Positions 6,793-11,863 of a stretch of 16,158 nt of DNA are shown piece by piece (positions within the stretch are counted from its first letter, which is position 1; each line of letters starts with the position of its first letter). The position numbers were made by a program, and so were the translations under genes. The notes beneath the pieces are model-generated. The model did no database searches and was not told where the DNA came from. It worked only from the letters and a program-made list of their open reading frames with translations. Source of the stretch: Methanomassiliicoccaceae archaeon (GTDB lineage Archaea; Thermoplasmatota; Thermoplasmata; Methanomassiliicoccales; Methanomethylophilaceae); NCBI GenBank assembly GCA_031260545.1, contig JAIRJQ010000001.1, positions 1 through 16,158 on the forward strand, written 5' to 3'.

Positions 6793-7206
6793 ATGAAAAA
6801 ATACAAACTGGGAATGGTGGCGTCGGAATTCAATTACGACATAACATCGATGATGGTCGAGCGTGCAAGGTCGGAAGCTGAGTTCCTTGACGTTGAGATT
6901 GTAAGGACAATAATGGTGCCCGGTGTTTTTGATATACCTTTAGCGGTAAAGAAACTGCTTGAAGAGAAAGATATCGACGCCGTTATCACATTGGGAGCTG
7001 TTATCGAAGGCGAGACGGATCACGATGACGTGGTGATAGCGCATGCATCAAGGAAGATCGCCGATCTTTCGTTAGAATTCAACAAACCGGTGGCGTTAGG
7101 CATAACAGGCCCGGGAATGACAAGACTGCAGGCCGTTGACCGCATTGAGAAAGGACGCGAAGCGGTGGACGTCGCCGTGAAGATGCTGAAACGGCTCGGT
7201 AAGTAA
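6793..7206 (+). CDS. ribH: 6,7-dimethyl-8-ribityllumazine synthase
   Basis: RibH condenses 5-amino-6-ribitylaminouracil with the RibB product to form 6,7-dimethyl-8-ribityllumazine, usually within large oligomeric assemblies. The 137-aa protein shows the standard motifs: VASEFNYDITSMM at the N-terminus (substrate aromatic site), VPGVFDIPLAVKKLLEE, GAVIEGETDHDDVV (with the histidine of the active site), KPVALGITGPGMTRLQA and a C-terminal helix AVDVAVKMLKRL. It is the last gene of ribB-ribL-ribC-ribH. It converges with the aminotransferase gene 13 bp away and is followed by T-rich DNA. Its paralogue RibC lies immediately upstream. Both derive from one ancestor by family knowledge, and the shared VPG-x-x-x-x-P-x-A-x-K-K-L pattern is visible in both. 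Confidence 0.96.
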   Translation: MKKYKLGMVASEFNYDITSMMVERARSEAEFLDVEIVRTIMVPGVFDIPLAVKKLLEEKDIDAVITLGAVIEGETDHDDVVIAHASRKIADLSLEFNKPVALGITGPGMTRLQAVDRIEKGREAVDVAVKMLKRLGK

Positions 7207-7236
7207 AAAACAATTTATTTCATCTTCTTTTCTTCA
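7204..7236. terminator. T-rich transcript ends between convergent ribH and aminotransferase genes
   Basis: On the minus strand a T6 tract (complement of 7205-7210) lies just past the aminotransferase stop and overlaps the ribH stop codon. On the plus strand TTTATTTCATCTTCTTTTCTTC (about 7214-7236) follows ribH, inside the end of the aminotransferase gene. Oligo-T tracts are the known archaeal termination signal, so each gene seems to end within its neighbour. Confidence 0.5.
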
Positions 7237-8410
7237 TAAAAGAATCCAGTTTATTGTATGCTTCCTCGAGTACAGGAAGCGGAGGTAACGTTATCGTTCT
7301 GAAGTGGGATCCTCCGAATTCGTGACAGAAACCGGAACCGTTCACCAAGACGACGCCTTCTGTCCTCAGAAGATCAAGAACGAATTCCAGGTCGGTCTTC
7401 CATTTTGTCAATTCCACACGCGGGAACATGAACATTGATCCCTTTGCCCTTTCCACTGAGATCCCGGGTATCTCATTCAATCGTTTGTATGTGAAATCCG
7501 CCCTCTCCTTGAGCTTGCGGTTCATTTCTATAATGTAATCCTGCGGGCCCTGCAGTGATGCTTTTGCCGCCCACTGGCACGGTACGTTTGAACATATCCG
7601 TAATCTCAATTGACGCATCATGCCCTCGAATATCTCATCGAGCATTCCTTTTTCGTCAATGAAGTAACCGTAACCCACTCTCCATCCCGGCATTAAGTTA
7701 ACTTTTGAGAATCCGTTCAATATTATCCGTGAAACATCGGACGGCAACCGCGAAGCGGAAAAGAACTTTCCGTCAAATGTGATCTTATCGTAGACCTCAT
7801 CGGATATTAACGGTATATCGTATTCGGCTGCGATATTGCCGATCTCTCTTATCGAGCTTTCCGGATATACTGCACCGGTCGGATTGTTCGGGTTTATTAC
7901 GATTATGCCCTTTGTTCTCTTTGTTATCCGTTTCCGGATCATGTCGATGTCCGGCTGCCAGTTCTCCTCTTCCATCTGCCTGTACGGTACCGGGACGCCT
8001 CCGAAATATTTGACGTACTGAGTGTATGACGGGTAACCCGGACCGGGGACGAGCATCTCATCCCCGTTCTCGAGGAATGTTCCCATGAGCACGTTCGCCG
8101 CTTCGCTTACCCCGCTCGTTACGAAAACATTATCGGCTGTTATCTTCACACCGTGCTTCTCATGCTCGCGGTCGACTATCGCCTGCCTTAATTCCGTGCT
8201 TCCCTGAGAGTTTCCGTAGCCGTTGTCAACCACATCAACGGCCTCGCGCAACGCCGCTTTAAAATATTCCGGCGTTTCGAAGTCCCATTTGTTCGGATCG
8301 CCGATGTTGAGCCTCAGCACACGCATGCCCTGTCTCTCCAGCTCATCCGCAGGAACAACGATCTCGCGTATCGCATAATCTACGCCCATTGATCTGCTGG
8401 TGGCCCTCAT
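7220..8410 (-). CDS. Class I aminotransferase, alanine aminotransferase-like
   Basis: This 396-aa PLP enzyme closely resembles the Pyrococcus alanine aminotransferase type, which moves the amino group between alanine and 2-oxoglutarate; aspartate or another acceptor is possible. Fold-type I landmarks, numbered from the start chosen here, are LRLNIGDPNKWDF (32-44), VINPNNPTGA (171-180), ISDEVYD (202-208, D204 at the PLP nitrogen), GFSKVNLMPGWRVGY (233-247, K236 the Schiff-base lysine and R244 following) and a C-terminal FRTITLPP. The frame extends 17 codons upstream, but a TATA box (8433-8441) centred 27 bp before the ATG at 8410 indicates a leaderless start there. The N-terminus MRATSRSMGVDYAIRE also aligns with known family starts. 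The gene converges on ribH with a 13-bp gap. A strong inverted repeat separates its promoter from the gene upstream. Confidence 0.92.
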   Translation of the reverse strand: MRATSRSMGVDYAIREIVVPADELERQGMRVLRLNIGDPNKWDFETPEYFKAALREAVDVVDNGYGNSQGSTELRQAIVDREHEKHGVKITADNVFVTSGVSEAANVLMGTFLENGDEMLVPGPGYPSYTQYVKYFGGVPVPYRQMEEENWQPDIDMIRKRITKRTKGIIVINPNNPTGAVYPESSIREIGNIAAEYDIPLISDEVYDKITFDGKFFSASRLPSDVSRIILNGFSKVNLMPGWRVGYGYFIDEKGMLDEIFEGMMRQLRLRICSNVPCQWAAKASLQGPQDYIIEMNRKLKERADFTYKRLNEIPGISVERAKGSMFMFPRVELTKWKTDLEFVLDLLRTEGVVLVNGSGFCHEFGGSHFRTITLPPLPVLEEAYNKLDSFMKKRR

Positions 8411-8432
8411 GGAAAAACGCCAATGAATGTTT

Positions 8433-8441
8433 CTATATAAA
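8433..8441 (-). promoter_or_regulatory. TATA box of the aminotransferase gene
   Basis: On the minus strand TTTATATAG is centred 27 bp upstream of the ATG at 8410. There is no Shine-Dalgarno match between the two, so a leaderless transcript is the simplest reading. Confidence 0.65.
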
Positions 8442-8455
8442 CAGTGCGTTTCGAT

Positions 8456-8495
8456 GAGCACAGCTGCCGCTTCGATACACGCGGCAGCTGTGCTC
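8456..8495. repeat. Perfect 15-bp GC-rich inverted repeat
   Basis: GAGCACAGCTGCCGC (8456-8470) and GCGGCAGCTGTGCTC (8481-8495) pair without mismatch around a 10-nt loop. The hairpin begins 14 bp after the stop of the 118-aa gene and ends 15 bp before the TATA box of the aminotransferase gene. It would be very stable in RNA, so it may protect the 3' end of the upstream transcript or insulate the downstream promoter. No T tract follows on the minus strand, so it is not a typical intrinsic terminator. A dispersed palindromic repeat is the other main reading. Confidence 0.75.
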
Positions 8496-8509
8496 CCGGC
8501 CCGCAGGCC

Positions 8510-8866
8510 TTACCACCCGTCTGCCAGACCCAGTTTGTTCAGGTCCTCTTTGGTATATATCTCGAATGAATTTCCCATGCGAGGGCTGTATGTAGGGCTC
8601 GTGAACAATTCAATGGTCTTTTTGCCCGCCGGGATCTTATGGACCGCATAATAGTCATTCGGGAGTATCTTGTTGTACACCAAGTAAATATTGTCGTGCT
8701 TGTTCGGTATCTCATACTCGCCGGTCTCGCCGTTCTTCAGAGAACCGATCTCCTTGCATTTTACCGATCCGAGCTCAACGTCCCCGTCGACATTTTCTAT
8801 GAATATCCTTACCTTCATATGCGATGCCGTGAAAGTATTTTTTCTCTTCACTATTAATTTTCTCAT
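8510..8866 (-). CDS. Conserved-looking hypothetical protein, 118 aa
   Basis: I do not recognise this protein. It is basic at the N-terminus (MRKLIVKRKNTF), then alternates short hydrophobic and polar stretches (VRIFIENVDGD, IGSLKNGETGEYEIP, NIYLVYNKI, KTIELFTSPTYSP), which suggests a small, mostly beta soluble domain. There is no signal peptide or membrane helix and only one cysteine (in VKCKEIG). The last 15 residues (EDLNKLGLADGW) are likely helical. The start is well supported: GGGAGG on the minus strand (within 8871-8880) lies about 6 nt before the ATG. It is the second gene of a two-gene unit, with the 62-aa ORF ending 19 bp upstream, and a strong inverted repeat follows it. Shape and pairing suggest an accessory function; none can be assigned. 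Confidence 0.7.
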   Translation of the reverse strand: MRKLIVKRKNTFTASHMKVRIFIENVDGDVELGSVKCKEIGSLKNGETGEYEIPNKHDNIYLVYNKILPNDYYAVHKIPAGKKTIELFTSPTYSPRMGNSFEIYTKEDLNKLGLADGW

Positions 8867-8870
8867 CTCG

Positions 8871-8880
8871 TGCCTCCCCC
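8871..8880 (-). promoter_or_regulatory. Strong ribosome binding site of the 118-aa gene
   Basis: On the minus strand GGGGGAGGCA precedes the ATG at 8866 with a spacer of about 6 nt, one of the best Shine-Dalgarno matches in the window. It fixes the start and shows the gene is translated from a leader, as expected for an internal operon gene. Confidence 0.7.
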
Positions 8881-8885
8881 TTTTT

Positions 8886-9074
8886 TTATATATCTGCCGT
8901 TTCTGACGCCGAAACGTCGTCGCTCAGATAATATCTTAAATCGTTTATCCCGAAATTCCGGCCCAGGCTTCGGAGCACCCGTTGTTCTTCGTCCTCAGAC
9001 AACTGATCAAAGGAGGTAAGGAAGAACGCTGCATCGCGGTCTTCCCTTTTCTCTGCCCTTTCGTTTCCCCGCAT
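8886..9074 (-). CDS. Small charged hypothetical protein, 62 aa
   Basis: This short ORF is rich in charged residues and has a predicted helical middle (LSEDEEQRVLRSLGRN, 25-40). I cannot place it in a family. Support for it being real is contextual: GGAGAGA on the minus strand (9081-9087) lies 6 nt before the ATG, a TATA box lies upstream (9106-9114), and the 118-aa gene follows at 19 bp with its own strong ribosome binding site. A plus-strand ORF overlapping it (8982-9167) has none of these signals. There is no DNA-binding motif or membrane helix. A role as partner or regulator of the 118-aa protein is possible but unsupported. It could also be the remnant of a longer gene. Confidence 0.5.
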   Translation of the reverse strand: MRGNERAEKREDRDAAFFLTSFDQLSEDEEQRVLRSLGRNFGINDLRYYLSDDVSASETADI

Positions 9075-9088
9075 ATCGCGTCTCTCCA

Positions 9089-9103
9089 GGATATTAGATA
9101 TCC
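9089..9103. promoter_or_regulatory. Operator-like palindrome before the 62-aa gene
   Basis: GGATAT-TAG-ATATCC is a perfect 6-3-6 inverted repeat. An overlapping 18-bp near-palindrome (9091-9108) has one mismatched pair. It sits between the TATA box and the predicted transcription start near 9083, the position where a repressor would block transcription. Confidence 0.45.
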
Positions 9104-9105
9104 AA

Positions 9106-9114
9106 TATATTTAA
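9106..9114 (-). promoter_or_regulatory. TATA box of the two-gene hypothetical unit
   Basis: On the minus strand TTAAATATA is centred about 27 bp upstream of 9083. That start would leave a leader of about 9 nt holding most of the GGAGAGA ribosome binding site before the ATG at 9074. The surrounding DNA is AT-rich, so exact placement is uncertain. Confidence 0.45.
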
Positions 9115-9116
9115 TA

Positions 9117-9254
9117 AACACTGATTATATAAAAGTTTTTATTATATACTCAATTACAGCGATATAGTATTCAATTTTTTATCAAAAATGTGCAAATAAC
9201 AGCCGAATACTAATGTGTGCTCAGCTCGGTTCTTCTTAAGAACGCATATGAAAC
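9117..9254. other. AT-rich divergent intergenic region
   Basis: No gene is supported here. The stretch contains TAGTATTC (9165-9172) paired with its exact reverse complement GAATACTA (9205-9212) across 32 nt, and a palindrome at 9229-9243. It separates the minus-strand hypothetical unit from the plus-strand PUA/PP-loop gene and so carries control DNA for both. Confidence 0.4.
9229..9243. promoter_or_regulatory. Palindrome directly upstream of the PUA/PP-loop gene promoter
   Basis: GTTCTT-CTT-AAGAAC is a perfect 6-3-6 inverted repeat, and its core TTCTTAAGAA (9233-9242) is also a perfect palindrome. It ends 11 bp before the TATA box at 9255-9262, next to the BRE position. A regulator there could help or hinder TFB binding. 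Function is inferred from position only. Confidence 0.4.
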
Positions 9255-9262
9255 TTTATATT
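9255..9262 (+). promoter_or_regulatory. TATA box of the PUA/PP-loop gene
   Basis: TTTATATT is centred 26-27 bp upstream of the ATG at 9285, the spacing for a leaderless transcript. The in-frame TTG at 9261 overlaps this box, so it cannot be the start of translation if this promoter is used. Confidence 0.65.
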
Positions 9263-9284
9263 GTCCGCGCCGCTCGTGGGAACG

Positions 9285-11207
9285 ATGGCCGCGGTACGGT
9301 TGGGGAAGAATCATCTGAGATGGTGTTTCACTTGTAATTTGCCGATACTTGAGGATGCCGTCTGTTCCGTATGCGGATCAGATACCAAAGAAGTGGAAGT
9401 GACACCGCCGGGCGACGTTCGGCCGGCGTTCCCGCATGATATCGAATTGATAAAAAGACTGGCGGATGAACAATTCGGATACGGTTCAGGCGACGCGTTA
9501 TTACCGGACGGGCATATCGTACTTCTTAACAAGGCACCATCCCTGGACAGGATGGATGAGATCATTATCGACGGATCTTCGATAGCAAGCATACGTTTTG
9601 ATATGGGAGCAGGGTGGAAGCTCCTGAACCGTATGCAGAGCGCCATGCGCATCGGTAAAGTTATGACGAAAGGTTACGTCATATGCGATCCCCCTGTTGC
9701 AAAATTCATACGCGAAAGCAAGAACCTTATGGCGCCCGGTGTCGTTGACGCGCATCCTGATGTAAAAGTGGATGACGAGGTCATAGTGATCGACACTGAA
9801 CGGAATGTCATAGCTACGGGATTGGCAAGGATGACCGCGGATGAGATGATACTGGAAGAACGCGGAATTGCGGTGAAAACTAAATGGACCAAGCCGGAAG
9901 AGCTGTTCGTTTCAGAAAAGAAGGTGACGTGGGATGACGTCATAGACGCGAATGAGCCTGTCATCGTCAAAAGAAGGGACGAGGCCGCCGCATTCGTGAA
10001 CGATATGATAAAAAAGAATGATATTCCTGCTGTGGTGTCATTCTCCGGAGGGAAGGACAGTCTTGCGACCTTGCTTATAACATTGGACGCCGGCCATAAA
10101 CTTCCGGTGCTGTTCATTGATACTGGCCTTGAGTTCAATGAAACTGTTGACCATGTTCATGATACTGCGAAAAGATATGATCTTAAGCTGATAGAGGAAA
10201 AGGCTCCGACGGATGCGTTCTTCGGTAATCTTGTTCACTTCGGACCTCCGGCGAAAGATTTCAGATGGTGCTGCAAAACAAATAAACTGGGACCGACCGT
10301 CGGTGCGATACTGCGCAACTTCCCTGACGGCGTTCTCTCGTTCATAGGTCAGCGTAAGTATGAGTCGGAAGCAAGGCACGCAAAACCGCGCGTTTGGAAT
10401 AATCCGTGGACACCCGGGCAGATCGGCGCTTCGCCGATACAGAGCTGGAACTCGCTGCATGTGTGGATGTACATCTTCTGGAAGAAGGCGGAATTTAACG
10501 TATGGTACACCAGAGGTCTGGACAGGATAGGCTGCTTCCTCTGTCCTGCATCCGATATATCGGAATTAGAACTGATAAAAGGAAAGAGTGACCGTTATGA
10601 ACAATGGGACTCATACCTCAATGAATTCTCATCATCACGCGGTCTTCCGAAGGAGTGGAAACAATTTTCGTTATGGAGATGGAAAAAGGCGCCGCAATCG
10701 ATACGCGATGAAGTATCACGAATAACCGGCAAAGATGTTGCCGAACTTACAAAACAGGCCGTCCGGTCGGACGGGCCGTTCTTCCTTAAGGTGCAGGACG
10801 GTTTTTCGCCGTGTGTGCTCGGGTTCAGCGTGGAAGGCGCTGTCTCACGATCCGTGGATATCGAGAAACTTAACAGGCTTGCAGGGATATTGGGAAAGGA
10901 TGTCTCCTTGGACGAGGAAGGCCAGTGGCTGACCGTCAGCAATATAACTGTATTCAGAGAAGGTTCGATAATTTCTAAGGGCCCTGTTGAGGACGATGTC
11001 CGGAAAAGAATGAAAAAGATGTTCGATATCATCATAAGATCGGAACAGTGCGTTGGCTGCCGGTTATGTATAGCCAGATGTCCCAATTATGCGTTATCAT
11101 TGAACGATAACGGCATCACATTGGATCATGAAAAATGCACACAATGCGAGAAGTGCTTAGGACCGTGTCCCGCCGTCAACTTCAGGGACGACGAGTTCAG
11201 TATGTGA
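9285..11207 (+). CDS. Zinc ribbon-PUA-PAPS reductase-like PP-loop-ferredoxin fusion protein
   Basis: This 640-aa cytoplasmic protein has four parts. Residues 14-30 form a zinc ribbon (C14-xx-C17, C27-xx-C30). Residues about 150-198 look like a PUA RNA-binding domain (VKVDDEVIVIDTERNVIATG, ADEMILEERGIAVK). Residues about 225-430 are a PAPS-reductase-type PP-loop ATPase: SGGKDS at 254-259, TGLEFNET, C329-C330 in FRWCCKT, and C417-xx-C420 in GCFLCPASD. The C-terminus holds two 4Fe-4S motifs (C589, 592, 595, 599 and C618, 621, 624, 628). The family is known in methanogens and is often annotated as phosphoadenosine phosphosulfate reductase. PUA with PP-loop argues instead for ATP-dependent modification of RNA, possibly sulfur transfer, with electrons or sulfur from the clusters; this is inference. 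The ATG at 9285 is chosen by TATA spacing over a TTG at 9261. It ends 2 bp from the convergent PHP gene. Confidence 0.88.
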   Translation: MAAVRLGKNHLRWCFTCNLPILEDAVCSVCGSDTKEVEVTPPGDVRPAFPHDIELIKRLADEQFGYGSGDALLPDGHIVLLNKAPSLDRMDEIIIDGSSIASIRFDMGAGWKLLNRMQSAMRIGKVMTKGYVICDPPVAKFIRESKNLMAPGVVDAHPDVKVDDEVIVIDTERNVIATGLARMTADEMILEERGIAVKTKWTKPEELFVSEKKVTWDDVIDANEPVIVKRRDEAAAFVNDMIKKNDIPAVVSFSGGKDSLATLLITLDAGHKLPVLFIDTGLEFNETVDHVHDTAKRYDLKLIEEKAPTDAFFGNLVHFGPPAKDFRWCCKTNKLGPTVGAILRNFPDGVLSFIGQRKYESEARHAKPRVWNNPWTPGQIGASPIQSWNSLHVWMYIFWKKAEFNVWYTRGLDRIGCFLCPASDISELELIKGKSDRYEQWDSYLNEFSSSRGLPKEWKQFSLWRWKKAPQSIRDEVSRITGKDVAELTKQAVRSDGPFFLKVQDGFSPCVLGFSVEGAVSRSVDIEKLNRLAGILGKDVSLDEEGQWLTVSNITVFREGSIISKGPVEDDVRKRMKKMFDIIIRSEQCVGCRLCIARCPNYALSLNDNGITLDHEKCTQCEKCLGPCPAVNFRDDEFSM

Positions 11208-11221
11208 TGTCACATTTTTTT
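11202..11221 (+). terminator. Palindrome plus T7 tract after the PUA/PP-loop gene
   Basis: ATGTGA-TG-TCACAT (11202-11215) is a perfect inverted repeat holding the TGA of this gene in one arm and the TGA of the convergent PHP gene in the other. A run of seven T (11215-11221) follows on the plus strand, the usual archaeal termination signal. The T run lies inside the end of the PHP gene. Confidence 0.55.
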
Positions 11222-11863
11222 AAATCCGCGGCCTATCCATTCCGTGATAGATTTGTGACCGTATCTTATCGTGTCCGTGCGGGTCCTGTGCCTGCCGTTC
11301 AATTTCACTTCGTTACCGAGTATCGCTTTGATGATCCCTTCGTGATCAGTTATATCATTTGAAAATTCAGCATATGCCGAAGCGATGCTGTCGATATGAT
11401 GCGCGTCGCTTCCCGCAGTGATCGGTTTTTTCATTTTCGATGCGAGCTTGTACGCTTTGTTGTTGGAACCTTTCGTGGACCGTGCGTTGAATGCTTCCAC
11501 CGCATCGAATTCGGGAATGACATTATTTTCTCCCAGGCCGGACCACCACCTGTATGGATGTGCGGCAACGGCTATGCCTCCGGCGTCATGTATCATGTCT
11601 ATTGTTTCCGATACGGTCTTGCCTCGGGGTATCTCGCAATTGATGCCGTATGCGAGTATGTGCCCTTCCGCTGATGAAACCTCTTCTCCCGGGATGACGA
11701 TGATGCCGTCATATTTTGACGCCTCTTCGAAGGATGCGAAGCTGTTGTGATCTGTTATTGCAATGCAGCCCAATCCTTTGGCCTTCGCTGCCTTGATGAT
11801 CTCATCCACCGTTGACCGTCCGTCGTTCGAGAACGTCGAGTGGATGTGCAGGTCCGCCATCAT
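11210..11863 (-). CDS. PHP domain metal-dependent phosphoesterase
   Basis: This 217-aa cytoplasmic protein has the PHP (polymerase and histidinol phosphatase) fold, which hydrolyses phosphate esters with bound metals. All expected metal-binding motifs are present: LHIHST (H6, H8), ITDHNS (D38, H39), PGEEVS (E60-E61), GHILAYG (H68), AAHPYRW (H102) and AGSDAHH (D153, H155). Family members include nucleases and nucleoside monophosphate phosphatases, so the substrate is open. The frame extends 16 codons further upstream, but the ATG at 11863 sits immediately before the HIHS region. It overlaps the metG stop by four bases (ATGA), so it is almost certainly co-translated with metG. The protein is complete. 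The last residues (GHKSITEWIGRGFKKM) are basic. The gene ends 2 bp from the convergent PUA/PP-loop gene. Confidence 0.88.
   Translation of the reverse strand: MMADLHIHSTFSNDGRSTVDEIIKAAKAKGLGCIAITDHNSFASFEEASKYDGIIVIPGEEVSSAEGHILAYGINCEIPRGKTVSETIDMIHDAGGIAVAAHPYRWWSGLGENNVIPEFDAVEAFNARSTKGSNNKAYKLASKMKKPITAGSDAHHIDSIASAYAEFSNDITDHEGIIKAILGNEVKLNGRHRTRTDTIRYGHKSITEWIGRGFKKM

Noticed and set aside
8982..9167. 61-codon plus-strand open frame opposite the 62-aa gene
   Set aside because: It has no Shine-Dalgarno or TATA signal, and its end is AT-rich intergenic DNA. The minus-strand frame has both signals and an operon partner.
9261..9284. TTG start at 9261 for the PUA/PP-loop protein
   Set aside because: The TTG overlaps the TATA box; transcription is expected to start at the ATG at 9285.
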